From assembly GCA_019636735.1 (NCBI GenBank), contig JAHBWY010000006.1, positions 1 through 64,000 on the forward strand: a DNA stretch of 64,000 nucleotides, in the 5' to 3' direction. Under the pieces are notes generated by a model, which saw only the letters and a program-made list of their open reading frames with translations, made no database searches and was not told the origin of the DNA. This stretch comes from Phycisphaeraceae bacterium. GTDB lineage: Bacteria > Planctomycetota > Phycisphaerae > Phycisphaerales > SM1A02. The position numbers and the translations under genes are program-made. Shown piece after piece: positions 19,331 to 30,332 of the stretch (position 1 is its first letter; each line of letters opens with the position of its first letter).

Positions 19331-20794
19331 ATGGCCGACAGCGAGACCACGACCCTCACGCCCACCGTTGATGTTGCCGACGCGGGACCTGCGCGGAAGC
19401 GTCTGACCATCACCATTCCCGCAGAGAATGTCGATGACCGCATCGAGACGAGCTTCGGCGCGCTCCAGATGGAGGCTGCCGTGCCGGGGTTCCGCCGTGG
19501 ACGGGTGCCTCGGGCGCTCCTTGAGAAGCGCTTCGGAACCGCGCTCCTGAACGAGGCGCGGTCGCAACTCCTGGCCGACGCCTACTCCAAGGCGCTCGAA
19601 GAGAAGGGCCTGAAGCCCGTCTCCCAGCCCGAGCTCGAGACTGCCGCCAAGGAACTTTCGCTCGCGCGTGGCAAGTCGCTCACCTTCACGGTCGATGTCG
19701 AAGTGGTTCCTGAGTTCGAGCTTCCCAAGCTCGAAGAGGTCCCCGTTCGTCGCCCCACGGCGGAAGTCACCGCCGAGCATGTCGAGGCGGAACTGCGCCG
19801 CAACCAGTACCGCTTCGGCACGCCGAGCCGCATTGACGGCCCCTTCCAGCCGCTCGATCGATTGCTCGGTCGCGTCGTCGTCAACCTGAACGAATCGAGT
19901 GATGTCTTCTTCGAGAGCAATGAGGCGCTCGTGGTGGTCCCCGATGTGGCGGACCAGGGCCGTGGTCAGCTGCTCGGTCTCCTCTTCGAGGACCTTGGCC
20001 CGCGCCTTGAAGGTCACTCCGTCGGCGAAGAACTCATCTTCGAGACGACCGGACCCATGGGTCATGAGCGCGAGGAGCTGCGCGGCGCGAAGGTGAAGAT
20101 TGCCTTCACGATCCGAGAGGCCGAGCGCATCGAACCGGCCACGCCGGAGTCACTCGCCGAGCAGTTCGGCCTCGGCTCATCGGAGAACCTCCGGGAGCAG
20201 ATCCGAATCGGACTCGAGCGGCGACGCGACAACGAGCAGCGGGCCGCCATGCGCGAGCAGGTCTTCCGCTATCTCGTCGATGCAGTGAACTTCGATCTTC
20301 CCGAGAAGCTCTCGCAGGCGCAGGTCCAGCGCAATCTCGACATCATGCGCATGGAGATGCTCCATCGCGGCATGGAGGGAGAGGAAGTGGAGCGTCGATT
20401 GGCAGAGCTCCGCAGCGCCAGCGAGGATGACACCCGTCGTCGCCTGAAGCTCTTCTTCATCCTGGCGCGGCTCGCCGAGCACTTCAAGGTGGAGGTCAGC
20501 GAGGCGGAAGTGAACGGTCGCATCTCGCAGATCGCCATGTCGCGCAACATGCGCCCCGATCAGGTCCGCCTTGAGCTCGAGCGCTCCAACCGCATCAACG
20601 ATGTGGCGCTCTCGATCCGCGAGGCGAAGACTGCGGACCGCATCATCGACCGCGCGATCATCACCGATGTCGATGCCGCAAGCTGGAATGCCGAACTTGA
20701 GGCGGCCCGCAAGGGTGCCACCGCCCCGAAGGAGGCAAAGGCAGCTTCGAAGGCGGCCGGCAAGGGCCGAGGCAAATCCGGATCGCCCGAGTGA
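19331..20794 (+). CDS. tig: trigger factor
   Basis: The 487-residue protein is the ribosome-bound chaperone and peptidyl-prolyl isomerase trigger factor. The ribosome-binding signature is G-F-R-R-G-R-V-P at about 57-64. The PPIase-type middle domain is diverged (H-S-V-G-E-E-L, G-P-M-G-H-E-R-E-E-L), and the C-terminal helical arms follow. A lysine/alanine-rich tail ends the protein, longer than in E. coli (432 residues). The ATG at 19331 gives the expected N-terminus. The stop overlaps the next small membrane gene (GTGA), and clpX lies beyond it. In many bacteria the order is tig-clpP-clpX; no clpP is present here. Confidence 0.93.
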   Translation: MADSETTTLTPTVDVADAGPARKRLTITIPAENVDDRIETSFGALQMEAAVPGFRRGRVPRALLEKRFGTALLNEARSQLLADAYSKALEEKGLKPVSQPELETAAKELSLARGKSLTFTVDVEVVPEFELPKLEEVPVRRPTAEVTAEHVEAELRRNQYRFGTPSRIDGPFQPLDRLLGRVVVNLNESSDVFFESNEALVVVPDVADQGRGQLLGLLFEDLGPRLEGHSVGEELIFETTGPMGHEREELRGAKVKIAFTIREAERIEPATPESLAEQFGLGSSENLREQIRIGLERRRDNEQRAAMREQVFRYLVDAVNFDLPEKLSQAQVQRNLDIMRMEMLHRGMEGEEVERRLAELRSASEDDTRRRLKLFFILARLAEHFKVEVSEAEVNGRISQIAMSRNMRPDQVRLELERSNRINDVALSIREAKTADRIIDRAIITDVDAASWNAELEAARKGATAPKEAKAASKAAGKGRGKSGSPE

Positions 20795-21111
20795 CCCCAC
20801 TCTCGATCATGGCGGCGACCCCGGCTCCCGGCGGAACACCCAACGCCTCCGATGTCTTCATGACGATCCTGCCCTACGCGGTCGTCATCATCCTGGTGGC
20901 GATTGCGGGAGGCGTGATCATGATGATCAGCCGTCGCAAGATCGACTCGGCCGCCGCGGCGGGACCGGTCGGATTCACGCTCGCCGATCTCAAGGAACTT
21001 CGAGATCGCGGAGAACTCAGCGAGGAGGAGTTTGAGCGCGCGAGACAGGAAGTGATCGCCCGCGCGCGGAAGGCGTTCCGTGCCGGTGGTGACGGTCCTG
21101 CTGTCCGGTAA
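20791..21111 (+). CDS. small membrane protein with SHOCT-like C-terminus
   Basis: The protein has 106 residues if it starts at the GTG that overlaps the tig stop, or 100 from the ATG at 20809. One membrane helix (about 24-46) is followed by a basic stop-transfer segment (S-R-R-K). The end ([13 protein letters not shown], then E-E-F-E-R-A-R) matches the SHOCT short C-terminal domain, which often ends membrane proteins and may mediate oligomerisation. It takes the place that clpP holds in many tig-clpX clusters. A role in anchoring or regulating the chaperone/protease genes is only inferred from position. Confidence 0.75.
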   Translation: MTPLSIMAATPAPGGTPNASDVFMTILPYAVVIILVAIAGGVIMMISRRKIDSAAAAGPVGFTLADLKELRDRGELSEEEFERARQEVIARARKAFRAGGDGPAVR

Positions 21112-21170
21112 AGGTCGCTGCATCGATTCTGAACGGGACGCGCGCGACTCGCTCGGTACACTTGGAAGTT

Positions 21171-21191
21171 GGCGGTCAAAGGAGAACCGCC
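21171..21191 (+). promoter_or_regulatory. clpX leader hairpin
   Basis: GGCGGT pairs with ACCGCC around a 9-base loop that contains AAGGAGA, an SD-like sequence. The loop is 30 bases before the clpX start. The true clpX ribosome site (GGAG) lies later, at about 21205. The hairpin could affect translation of a short leader or mark mRNA processing. Confidence 0.3.
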
Positions 21192-21215
21192 GTGGTCCCC
21201 CATTGGAGATCCTGG

Positions 21216-22660
<1,445 letters not shown>

Positions 22661-22664
<4 letters not shown>

Positions 22665-23332
22665 CTCCCGAGCGGGCCGCCGCGTATGAGCGCCTCGCCG
22701 AGGCGTTTCGCGCGCCACTCGCGCGAGATGCAGGCGACGCGAGGCCGGAGCGGGACGGCACGACCGCTGATCGGGCACTCCGCATGGCTCGCTTCATCGA
22801 TGTCGCGTGGCCTGTTCTTGCGCCGACGGGCGTGAGTTGGATCGGCTTCTATCTGGCGGTCGAGGTGCCGACCTCGGACTCGACCGGCGCGTCGGGCGCT
22901 GCCGCATCGGGCACTGCCGTTTCGGGCGCTGCCGCGCCATCGACGGGCACTCCGTCACCGGATCACATCACCGAGGCTGTGGAGCTCGTGCTTGCCGCGC
23001 GGGCGCCGAAGCCCGCCTGTTCTCCGATCGGACTGCACGGCGCCTGTGGTCGATCGCTGCGGACGGGCCGCCCACTCGTGGTCCGCGATGTGCGCGATCT
23101 TGGTGTGAACTACATCGCCTGCGATCCGCGTGACCGGAGCGAAGTGGTCGTTCCCTGCCTCGATGCATCCGGTGTGCCCTGGGGCTTGCTCGATGTGGAC
23201 AGCCACGACCTCGCCTCATTCGACGACGACGATGCCGACCGGCTCAACGAGCTGCTGGCGCTGGCCGGGCTGAGCGAAGCTTCGCAGGCAGGCTCGTCGC
23301 ACCCGTCTCGTGCCGTGATGCACGGCCATTGA
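22661..23332 (+). CDS. GAF-domain free-methionine-(R)-sulfoxide reductase-like protein
   Basis: The protein has 223 residues. The GAF core (W-I-G-F-Y-L near the start, then [26 protein letters not shown] and D-V-D-S-H) follows the free methionine-R-sulfoxide reductase pattern. The three cysteines in A-C-S, A-C-G and A-C-D match the positions used by YebR-type enzymes. It would reduce free oxidised methionine with thioredoxin. Between the first strand and the catalytic part sits a 35-residue Gly/Ala/Ser linker encoded by tandem 15-bp repeats, absent from usual homologues. Start ATG overlaps the clpX stop, linking it with protein quality control genes. Confidence 0.8.
22889..22933 (+). repeat. 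three tandem 15-bp units inside the fRMsr-like gene
   Basis: The units are GCGTCGGGCGCTGCC, GCATCGGGCACTGCC and GTTTCGGGCGCTGCC, which keep the reading frame and encode A/V-S-G-A/T-A. Copy-number change would lengthen or shorten the linker by five residues without a frameshift. Confidence 0.8.
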
Positions 23333-23590
23333 CGCATGTGCCAAGCCTCGCCGATGCCGCGGGGCTGGCCGAGGTCGATTGAACCGCCGACGCCGCCGAG
23401 ATTGCAGCGGTTGTCGAGATCATTGATCCCCGTCTCTCCCGCACTATGGCCCCCCCGACGGGTGAATCTCCCGCGACCGGCGAGGCGGCGTGTTCAGCCG
23501 ACCGAAACTCCAAGCCGGCCAGGGGCTTGCATGACCGCGAGGGGTCCTGATACCCTGCCCGGCTCGATTCACGGTCTCTGGAGTCCCCCC
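23333..23590. other. 258-base intergenic stretch before rpmB with possible promoter
   Basis: No coding sequence is supported here. Near its end, TTGCAT (23527-23532) and TACCCT (23551-23556) are spaced by 18 bases and could form a weak sigma-70 promoter for rpmB, leaving a leader of about 30 bases. Each hexamer matches the consensus at only three positions. Confidence 0.35.
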
Positions 23591-23857
23591 ATGCCTCGCG
23601 TCTGCCACTTCACCGGTGCCCGAACCTCCTCTGGAAACAAGCTTCAGCGTCGCGGCAAGGCCAAGTACCTCGGTGGCGTCGGCATCAAGACCACCTCGGT
23701 CAAGAAGCGGAAGTTCAAGCCAAATCTCCAGACCGTCAGCGCCGTCATCGATGGCGCCCCGAAGCGGATCAAGGTGTCGACGCGAGCCATTCGACAGGGT
23801 CTGGTCGTGAAGCCCGTGCGGCGTCGCTATGTCTACGGCGCGGGCAAGACCGCCTGA
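23591..23857 (+). CDS. rpmB: 50S ribosomal protein L28
   Basis: The 88-residue basic protein begins M-P-R-V-C-H-F-T-G and continues with G-N-K-L-Q-R-R-G-K-A-K and V-K-K-R-K-F-K-P-N-L-Q, the standard bL28 pattern. It binds 23S rRNA in the large subunit. Single cysteine C5 is present, with no second CxxC pair, so this copy is not the zinc-ribbon form. The start is fixed by homology; the in-frame upstream extension has no ribosomal character. It precedes dnaG and rpoD, recalling the S21-dnaG-rpoD macromolecular synthesis operon, with L28 in the position of S21. Confidence 0.95.
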   Translation: MPRVCHFTGARTSSGNKLQRRGKAKYLGGVGIKTTSVKKRKFKPNLQTVSAVIDGAPKRIKVSTRAIRQGLVVKPVRRRYVYGAGKTA

Positions 23858-23946
23858 AGATCGCTGCAAAACTCGGGCCAATCTCGGGATTGATCGGTCA
23901 CGCTCGTCGGAATCGGGGGTGAGTCGGCCCTGCCGTTGCGGTGCGC

Positions 23947-23990
23947 CATGATCACGCCATGATCGTGCGATGATCATCCCTTGATCGCGC
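23947..23990 (+). repeat. four 11-bp phased TGATC repeats between rpmB and dnaG
   Basis: TGATC occurs at 23949, 23960, 23971 and 23982, exactly 11 bases apart. The 11-mers are CATGATCACGC, CATGATCGTGC, GATGATCATCC and CTTGATCGCGC. Each carries a GATC, and all would sit on nearly one face of the helix. A further lone TGATC is at 23891. The array lies about 70-110 bases upstream of the predicted dnaG promoter and suggests a cooperative protein-binding site. Confidence 0.7.
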
Positions 23991-24054
23991 AGAGATTGCG
24001 GCTGCACGCATCGACAGAACTTTGACCCGACGAGCGTTTCAGCCTGGTTCAGGA

Positions 24055-24082
24055 TTGACTTGGGCCGCGCGTGGACTATTGT
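24055..24082 (+). promoter_or_regulatory. predicted sigma-70 promoter of dnaG-rpoD
   Basis: TTGACT (24055-24060) and TATTGT (24077-24082) are separated by 16 bases, matching the consensus at five and four positions. Transcription would begin at about 24089, leaving a leader of about 320 bases before the dnaG start. Confidence 0.5.
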
Positions 24083-24407
24083 TTCGCGTCCTCGCGGTAA
24101 CCCACCGCTCGTTTGTCCACCACCGCGGGCCATGGTTGGCCTGATCAGGACTCGAGCAACCACTGCCTACCGCGACGACAGCGTTTCGACCGCCTCGGGC
24201 GGTGTGTGGCTTGACGATGCAACGCCGGCGCTCGGCTGCATCGCTCGATCCAGACTCCCTCACGGTGTTCGAATCGTCCATCCGGAGCATCCGTCGCGGC
24301 AAGGGCGCCCGCGGCGTGTGGTTGAGCCCTGGTCGCGTGTCGCGGGTGTGTTGAATCACAGTGGCGGTGCAACGGCACCGACCTCAGAGGGCGTTCGCGT
24401 TCCGTTC
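24083..24407 (+). other. long untranslated leader of dnaG
   Basis: The stretch is open in the dnaG frame but its translation has no primase features, so I treat it as leader. It contains a clear hairpin at 24189-24203 (ACCGCC, loop TCG, GGCGGT) and other GC-rich pairings. No known riboswitch was recognised. Together with 23858-24054, which holds only the TGATC array, the gene-free gap between rpmB and dnaG is 550 bases. Confidence 0.5.
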
Positions 24408-26504
24408 ATGCAGAGTGATCGAGATCGAGTTCTGGAAGCCACGGACCTCGTGGCCCTGATCGGCGAGCATGTCGCCCTGCGCCCGAAGGGGCGCGAGCAT
24501 GTCGGTCTCTGTCCCTTCCACGACGATCGCACGCCGAGCATGGCGGTGGTGACCCACAAGGGGAACGCGTTCTATAAGTGCTTCGCCTGCGGGGCTGCGG
24601 GCAATGCCATCGACTTCATGATGCAGTACCACCGGATGGAGTTTCCGGAGGCGCTGCGCACGCTGGCATCACGGGCGGGCATCGAACTTCGTCGCATGGA
24701 GCGCGACGCTTCGAGCAGCGACCCCGCGTCCAGTCGCACGATGCTGCGCCGGGCTCATCAGTTGGCGCAGCGTTTCTTCCGCCATGCCCTCGGTGATGAG
24801 AAGCTTGGGGCACCCGCGCGCGACGCGCTCACGAAGCGGCGCCTCGCTCCCGAGATGGTCGAGCGCTTCGCGCTCGGCGCAGCACCCGATGGCTGGGATC
24901 ACTTCGTGCGCCATGTCGAGCGCCTTGCGCGACACGCCGGTGGCGCCGGCGGATCATCGCGCGGGTCGGCCTCGTCTGCAGACGCCGATGAGTCGGCCCC
25001 CGTGCGTGCGGCCTTCGAAGCCGCCGGATTGATCCGACAGGGTCAGCGCGGACCCATCGATGGCTTCCGCAATCGGCTCATCTTCCCGATCTGTGATGAA
25101 CTCGGCGCTCCCATCGCCTTCGGCGCTCGCAAGATCAATCCCGACGACGAACCCAAGTACCTGAACAGCCCCGAGAGCGCCATCTTCCACAAGGGGCGAA
25201 GCCTCTACGGCCTTCATCTGGCGAAGCGATCGATCATCGAGCGGCGGGTCGCCCTCGTCTGCGAGGGCTACACCGATTGCATGGCGTGTCATGGCGCGGG
25301 GTTCGACCACGCCGTCGCCACGCTCGGGACCGCGCTCACCCATGATCATGCCAGGATGCTCCAGCGACTCGCGGAGCGCGTCATCCTGCTCTTTGACGGC
25401 GATGAAGCAGGCCAGCGCGCGGCCGATCGTGCGGTTGAAGTCTTCTTCGCCGAGACCGTCGATGTCCTCATCTGCACGCTTCCCGACGGGCTCGATCCCG
25501 ATGAGCTCCTCTCGCAACCGGAGGGCGCCGAGCGCTTCCGCGCAGCGCTCGAGGGCTCCGTCGATGCTATCACCTATCAGGTGCGGCGCTTCGAGTCGCA
25601 ATGGCGCCTCGCCACGGGCTTGAGCGGCCGCCAGCAGCGCCTTGAAGCGATGGTTCGACGCCTGAGTGACCTCGGTCTCGGACGCATGACAGGCATCAGA
25701 AAGCAACTGGTCCTCTCGCGCCTCGCGGATCTCTCCGGCGTGAGAATCGATGAACTCGAGCGAGCGATCGCGTCGCTCACTAAGCCAGTCAGCGGCCGAC
25801 CCGATCGAGTGGCCATCGGACAGCCTGCAGGCGCCGGGCGACCCGCGGTCATGTCGTCACCCGCGAGCCCGGCCGTCGAAGTCGGCCGAGAGGACACGAC
25901 CGATGATCGTGGCGATGCGCCTCGAGCGACGCCGACATCCCCGCGCGGAGGCGCGGAACGCAGCGAGGCCCTCTCGGCGCGGCAGCGCGCTCGCTTGGAC
26001 GCGGAGCGGAACCTGCTCGCGCTCCTGCTGGCGGCGCCGGAACTCGCCGGGGAGTCGCTTCCGACTGAAGATGGCGCCCTCCCCATCACCGAGGCCTTTG
26101 CCCCAAGTGCCTTCGAGGGCCCCGGCCATCAGGAGATCGTCGACGCGTTATGGCGCGGGATCGAGTCCGGGAACGCCCCCACGCTGCAATCTGTTCTCGC
26201 AGATCTCGAGAACGGCGTTGACAAATCGCTCGCATCCAGCCTCTTTTCAATCGGGGCGAGGCGTCTCGACCCCGCGTTCCGCTCCGAACGGAGCCCCAAT
26301 CAGGCGGTCCAGGAGGCCGCCGCAGACCTCGATCGCATCCTGCGACGCGAGACCCTGGATGCTGCGCGACCGATTCCGGACGCGCCGCTCACGCCGGATC
26401 TGCTGGTCGCCGAGCTTGAAAGGCTCCGCCGGCTTGGTCCGAATCCCGCCGCCATCGCCCGAACGGGTGGCGGAGGTTCTTCGTTCAACCGGGCGCGCCT
26501 ATAG
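24408..26504 (+). CDS. dnaG: DNA primase
   Basis: The 698-residue protein makes RNA primers at the replication fork. The zinc finger is C35-P-F-H38 with C58-F-A-C61 ([10 protein letters not shown]). The catalytic core has the [10 protein letters not shown] segment, and the TOPRIM motifs are V-C-E-G-Y-T-D and L-L-F-D-G-D-E-A-G. The C-terminal DnaB-binding part is diverged, behind an acidic, Arg-rich linker (about 460-545). A 20-residue Gly/Ser insertion also interrupts the core near 185-205. The ATG at 24408 starts the family-typical sequence; the upstream in-frame 116 residues are not primase. It precedes rpoD by 74 bases. Confidence 0.95.
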   Translation: MQSDRDRVLEATDLVALIGEHVALRPKGREHVGLCPFHDDRTPSMAVVTHKGNAFYKCFACGAAGNAIDFMMQYHRMEFPEALRTLASRAGIELRRMERDASSSDPASSRTMLRRAHQLAQRFFRHALGDEKLGAPARDALTKRRLAPEMVERFALGAAPDGWDHFVRHVERLARHAGGAGGSSRGSASSADADESAPVRAAFEAAGLIRQGQRGPIDGFRNRLIFPICDELGAPIAFGARKINPDDEPKYLNSPESAIFHKGRSLYGLHLAKRSIIERRVALVCEGYTDCMACHGAGFDHAVATLGTALTHDHARMLQRLAERVILLFDGDEAGQRAADRAVEVFFAETVDVLICTLPDGLDPDELLSQPEGAERFRAALEGSVDAITYQVRRFESQWRLATGLSGRQQRLEAMVRRLSDLGLGRMTGIRKQLVLSRLADLSGVRIDELERAIASLTKPVSGRPDRVAIGQPAGAGRPAVMSSPASPAVEVGREDTTDDRGDAPRATPTSPRGGAERSEALSARQRARLDAERNLLALLLAAPELAGESLPTEDGALPITEAFAPSAFEGPGHQEIVDALWRGIESGNAPTLQSVLADLENGVDKSLASSLFSIGARRLDPAFRSERSPNQAVQEAAADLDRILRRETLDAARPIPDAPLTPDLLVAELERLRRLGPNPAAIARTGGGGSSFNRARL

Positions 26505-26578
26505 TCGTCGCCCAAAATTCGACCTCGCATTCTCCCTTCCCGCAGCACACATTCGTCGTTCAAACCGGAGTCACCGCC

Positions 26579-28417
26579 TTGAGCCTTTCGATCACCGATC
26601 TCCCGCCCGTCCTCCGCAACCTCGTGGAGGCAGGCCAGAAGCGCACCTGGATCTGTTACGAGGAACTCAACACCTGCCTTCCGGATGAGTTCGTCGACCC
26701 TGATCGGCTGGACGAACTCCTCGAGCTCTTCCGCGAGCTCAGCATCCTCATGATCGACATGCCCGAGGTGCGGCGCAATTCGTGGCGCCTCTTCGAGGCT
26801 CCCCTTCAGACCAATCTGAAGTTCCAGCGCGACGACCCGAAGAAGACCGCCAAGGTGCCGAAGCCTCCGATGATCGAGGAGGACGGCGTCGTCATGCCGC
26901 CGGATGATCTGCCGCCGTTGGACCATCGCGATCCGCAGCTTCCGGAGCCGCCGGAGGAGGAGGATGTCCTCGACGACCTCGACGCGCAGGCGGCGGTCGA
27001 GCAGGCCATCGCCGAACAGGGCAGCAAGCGCATCGACGATCCGATCCGCATGTACCTCACGCAGATGGGCACCATTCCGCTGCTCACGCGCGAGGAGGAG
27101 ATTCGTCTCGCGAAGAAGATCGAGACGACCCGCATGATCTTCCGTCGCATGGTGCTCGAGAGCGACTACGCCGCGAACCAGGCGATCGAGATTCTGCGCC
27201 AGGTCCATGCCGGCCAACTCCCCTTCGACCGAACGATGCGCATCTCGACGGCGGAGGCGAACGCCAAGGACAAGATCGCGGCCCGTATTCCCTACAACAC
27301 CGAGACGGTCGTGCGACTCCTCAACCTCAATCGCGAGGCGTGGGAGACGCTCGATGCGAAGCAGACCTCCGAGACGAAGAAGGCGGCGCTGCGCGATGAG
27401 ATTCTGAAGCGTCGCCGCAAGATCGCGACGCTTCTCGAGGAGTGTTGTCTCCGCACGGGGCGCATCCAGCCGCTCTACCGCAAGCTGGTCGCGATCAACA
27501 AGAAGATCAAGGAGATCCAGCGCTCGATGCAGAAGGCGGAAAAGCATCCGGAGCGCTTCGACCCCGAGGACCTCGTGGTCATGCGGGAGGAACTCGACGG
27601 CATGCGCCATCTTGTCCTCGAGGAGCCCGGAGATCTCGATCGCCGCATGCAGGCGATCGCCCGAGTCTTCGGCGAGTACGAGCAGGCGAAGCGAGATCTT
27701 TCCGGCGGCAACCTGCGACTCGTGGTCTCGATCGCCAAGAAGTATCGCAACCGCGGCCTGCCCTTCCTCGACATCATTCAGGAGGGCAACACCGGCCTGA
27801 TGCGCGCGGTCGACAAGTACGAGTACAAGCGTGGCTACAAGTTCAGCACCTATGCCACCTGGTGGATTCGACAGGCCATCACGCGGGCCATCGCCGACCA
27901 TGCCCGGACCATTCGCGTTCCGGTGCACATGATCGAGACGATGAGCAAGCTTCGGAACATTCAGAAGCATCTCCTTCAGGAGCTCGGTCGCGAGCCCACC
28001 GTCGAGGAGATCGCCGTGAAGGCGAAGATGCCCATCGAGGAGACGCGGCGGGTCATGAAGATCAGCCGCCATCCGATTTCGCTCGATCGACCCGTCGGCG
28101 AGAGCGAAGACAGTCACTTCGGCGACTTCATCGAGGACGAGCGCCAGGAGAGCCCGACGGAAACCGCCACCAACGACATGCTTCGCTCGCGCATCAACGA
28201 TGTGCTGAAGACACTCACCTATCGCGAGCGGGAGATCCTGAAGCTCCGCTACGGCATCGGCGACGGCTACACCTACACGCTGGAAGAGGTCGGTCGCATC
28301 TTCAAGGTCACGCGCGAGCGCGTGCGCCAGGTGGAGAGCAAGGCCCTCAAGAAGCTCCAGCACCCCGTCCGACGACAGCGGCTTGCAAGCTTCCTCTCCG
28401 GCGAAGACGAGACCTGA
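26579..28417 (+). CDS. rpoD: RNA polymerase primary sigma factor (sigma-70)
   Basis: The 612-residue protein is the housekeeping sigma. The N-terminus has a region 1.1-like fold, an acidic linker follows (about 90-145), and then region 1.2 ([12 protein letters not shown]). A non-conserved helical insert is next, followed by regions 2.1-2.4 (core [11 protein letters not shown] and [10 protein letters not shown]), region 3 and region 4.2 ([13 protein letters not shown]). The start codon is TTG at 26579, with GGAG nine bases upstream. No in-frame ATG occurs before residue 58, which would remove region 1.1. It ends at a strong hairpin about 40 bases later. Confidence 0.96.
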   Translation: MSLSITDLPPVLRNLVEAGQKRTWICYEELNTCLPDEFVDPDRLDELLELFRELSILMIDMPEVRRNSWRLFEAPLQTNLKFQRDDPKKTAKVPKPPMIEEDGVVMPPDDLPPLDHRDPQLPEPPEEEDVLDDLDAQAAVEQAIAEQGSKRIDDPIRMYLTQMGTIPLLTREEEIRLAKKIETTRMIFRRMVLESDYAANQAIEILRQVHAGQLPFDRTMRISTAEANAKDKIAARIPYNTETVVRLLNLNREAWETLDAKQTSETKKAALRDEILKRRRKIATLLEECCLRTGRIQPLYRKLVAINKKIKEIQRSMQKAEKHPERFDPEDLVVMREELDGMRHLVLEEPGDLDRRMQAIARVFGEYEQAKRDLSGGNLRLVVSIAKKYRNRGLPFLDIIQEGNTGLMRAVDKYEYKRGYKFSTYATWWIRQAITRAIADHARTIRVPVHMIETMSKLRNIQKHLLQELGREPTVEEIAVKAKMPIEETRRVMKISRHPISLDRPVGESEDSHFGDFIEDERQESPTETATNDMLRSRINDVLKTLTYREREILKLRYGIGDGYTYTLEEVGRIFKVTRERVRQVESKALKKLQHPVRRQRLASFLSGEDET

Positions 28418-28458
28418 TCGAGGTCGACGGCCCCCACGAGTGTGACAGTGACTGCTGT

Positions 28459-28479
28459 TCTCCCCTCTTCGAGGGGGGA
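28459..28479 (+). terminator. hairpin terminator candidate after rpoD
   Basis: TCTCCCCTC pairs with GAGGGGGGA (nine positions, one T-G wobble) around loop TTC. It begins 42 bases after the rpoD stop. There is no T-tract after the stem, so termination may need help or the hairpin may protect the 3' end. The rest of the 28418-28724 gap shows no gene on either strand. Confidence 0.5.
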
Positions 28480-28724
28480 GATCAGGAGTTCCGTGGCGCG
28501 CCATGGCGTTGATCCCCGTCGGATCCGCACTTGTCGCCATCCGCCACGGTGTCTCTCCCGATCATCCGATCGATGGGCGCGGCCCCCTGTCGGTGGGGAG
28601 GTGGGAGTCCAACCTCGAACTCGTCCCGGGTGCAGATGTCCCGGCGCTGTCCCCCGGCAAGGGGCATGGGAGTCGGCCAGCGCCCTGAGGGACTTCGAGT
28701 TCGAAGCTCAAGTCGATCGAGCCC

Positions 28725-30194
28725 TCAGAGCCCGAGGCTGATGTAGCGCAGGTCGATGTATTCGCGCAGGCCGTGGTGGCCACCTTCGCGACCGAAGCCC
28801 GACTGCTTCACGCCGCCAAAGGGCGCTTGCGCGGTACTCGGCAGCGCGTCATTGGCGCCGATGACGCCAAAGTCGAGGCGTTCCGCCACGCGCCAGAGCC
28901 GACCGACATCCCCCGTATAGAGATAGGCCGCCAGGCCGTATGGCGTGTCGTTCGCCAGTTCGATCGCCTGCGCCTCCGAATCGAAGACCTGCACGGGCGC
29001 GACTGGACCGAAGGTCTCTTCGATGGTGCAGCGCATGCCGGGCCGAACCCCGGTGAGCAGCGTCGGTTCGAAGAAGCGATCGGCGAGCGAGCGACCGCGC
29101 GGGTCGCGCGGTGTCGCGCGCCGGCCGCCCACCACGACCTGGGCGCCGCCGTCGCGCGCCTCGGTGACATGCGCCTCGACCTTCCGCATCGCGGCGTCGT
29201 CGATGAGCGGACCGATCGAGATCCCGTCGACATCTCCCGGACCGACCGTGAGCGACGACATCGCGGCAGCGAGCCGTTCGACGAACGCATCATGCACGGA
29301 GCGCTCCACGAGAAAGCGATTCGCGCAGATGCAGGTCTGACCCGCATTGCGGAACTTGCTCGCGATGGCCCCCGCCACCGCGCGGTCGAGGTCCGCATCG
29401 GCGAAGACGATGAAGGGCGCGTGACCTCCCAGTTCGAGGGAGAGTCGGACCACTCGATCGGCAGCGCGCCGCATCAATTCTCGCCCGACTTCGGTGCTGC
29501 CCGTGAAACTCACCTTCCGCAGCACCCGGTGGGCGAAGAGCGCCTCGACGATGGGCACCGGTTCGCCGGTCACGACATTCAGCACTCCGGGGGGGACACC
29601 CGCGTCTCGCGCGAGCGCACCGAGCGCCAGCGCCGAAAGCGGCGTCTGCTCCGCAGGCTTGACCACCTGCGTGCACCCGACGGCGAGCGCGGAACCCAGC
29701 TTGCGCGTGATCATGGCCAGCGGGAAGTTCCACGGCGTGATGGCGGCGGTCACGCCCACCGGCCGCGCGAGCACCAGCAGGCGCTTCGCTGCGCTGTTCG
29801 CGGGAATGATCTCTCCGCCGAGGCGCTTTCCCTCTTCCGCCGCCCACTCGAGAAAGGTCGCCGCGTACTCGACCTCGCCGCGCGCCTCGGCGAGCGGCTT
29901 CCCCTGCTCCGCGGTCATCACCATCGCGAAGCGCTCCCGATCGGCGCGCAGTCCCTGCGCGAGCGCCAGCAAGACGGCGGCGCGCTCCGACGCCGGGCGA
30001 TCACGCCACTCCGGGAACGCCGCCGCGGCGGCATCGAGCGCCGCGATCGTCTCCTCCCTGCCCGCCGATGGGGCCGAGCCCACAACCTCATCGGTCGCCG
30101 GGTTCCGAACTTCGAAGCGCTTCCCGGACGCAGCCTCCTGCAACACTCCGCGAATCAGCATCTTGCCGTGGCTGCTCACCGCGTCCAACTGCAT
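28725..30194 (-). CDS. gabD: NAD(P)-dependent succinate-semialdehyde dehydrogenase
   Basis: The 489-residue aldehyde dehydrogenase has P-W-N-F-P at 154-158, the general base in L-E254-L-G-G, the catalytic cysteine in G-Q-T-C288-I-C, and P-F-G-G-V-K-Q-S-G near the end. The Q-T-C-I-C-A-N-R motif with its second cysteine (C290) is typical of GabD, which oxidises succinate semialdehyde from GABA or related paths to succinate. Substrate specificity is a family inference. The ATG at 30194 was preferred over upstream starts because it gives the normal family N-terminus. The gene is divergent from the WXG100 operon, sharing a 138-base region. Confidence 0.88.
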   Translation of the reverse strand: MQLDAVSSHGKMLIRGVLQEAASGKRFEVRNPATDEVVGSAPSAGREETIAALDAAAAAFPEWRDRPASERAAVLLALAQGLRADRERFAMVMTAEQGKPLAEARGEVEYAATFLEWAAEEGKRLGGEIIPANSAAKRLLVLARPVGVTAAITPWNFPLAMITRKLGSALAVGCTQVVKPAEQTPLSALALGALARDAGVPPGVLNVVTGEPVPIVEALFAHRVLRKVSFTGSTEVGRELMRRAADRVVRLSLELGGHAPFIVFADADLDRAVAGAIASKFRNAGQTCICANRFLVERSVHDAFVERLAAAMSSLTVGPGDVDGISIGPLIDDAAMRKVEAHVTEARDGGAQVVVGGRRATPRDPRGRSLADRFFEPTLLTGVRPGMRCTIEETFGPVAPVQVFDSEAQAIELANDTPYGLAAYLYTGDVGRLWRVAERLDFGVIGANDALPSTAQAPFGGVKQSGFGREGGHHGLREYIDLRYISLGL

Positions 30195-30254
30195 GCGCGA
30201 AGCGTACACTCCTGAGGAAATCGCTCGGGGCAATCCCGCCTTCAGAGCGACGCT

Positions 30255-30270
30255 TCGCTCGCACGAGCGA
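30255..30270. promoter_or_regulatory. 7-bp inverted repeat in the gabD / WXG100 divergent region
   Basis: TCGCTCG and CGAGCGA are separated by two bases. The dyad lies 61 bases from the gabD start and 63 bases before the WXG100 start, so it is central between the two. It could be an operator for either transcription unit or for both. Confidence 0.4.
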
Positions 30271-30332
30271 CTGTCAGGGACTCCGCCGGTTCACACTTCG
30301 GCGCACCATCCGGCGCCACCAAGGAAGCAGCC

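Noticed and set aside
23947..23990. The TGATC array as a CRISPR array
   Set aside because: The units are only 11 bases with no unique spacers of 30 bases or more, and no cas genes are nearby.
26300..28540. 746-codon open frame on the minus strand opposite rpoD
   Set aside because: It is the antisense shadow of rpoD. GC-rich codon use leaves long open antisense frames; its translation is rich in Arg, Leu and His repeats without a recognisable domain.
28773..30215. 480-codon open frame on the plus strand opposite gabD
   Set aside because: The minus strand carries all aldehyde dehydrogenase catalytic motifs; the plus-strand translation is Arg/His-rich and featureless.
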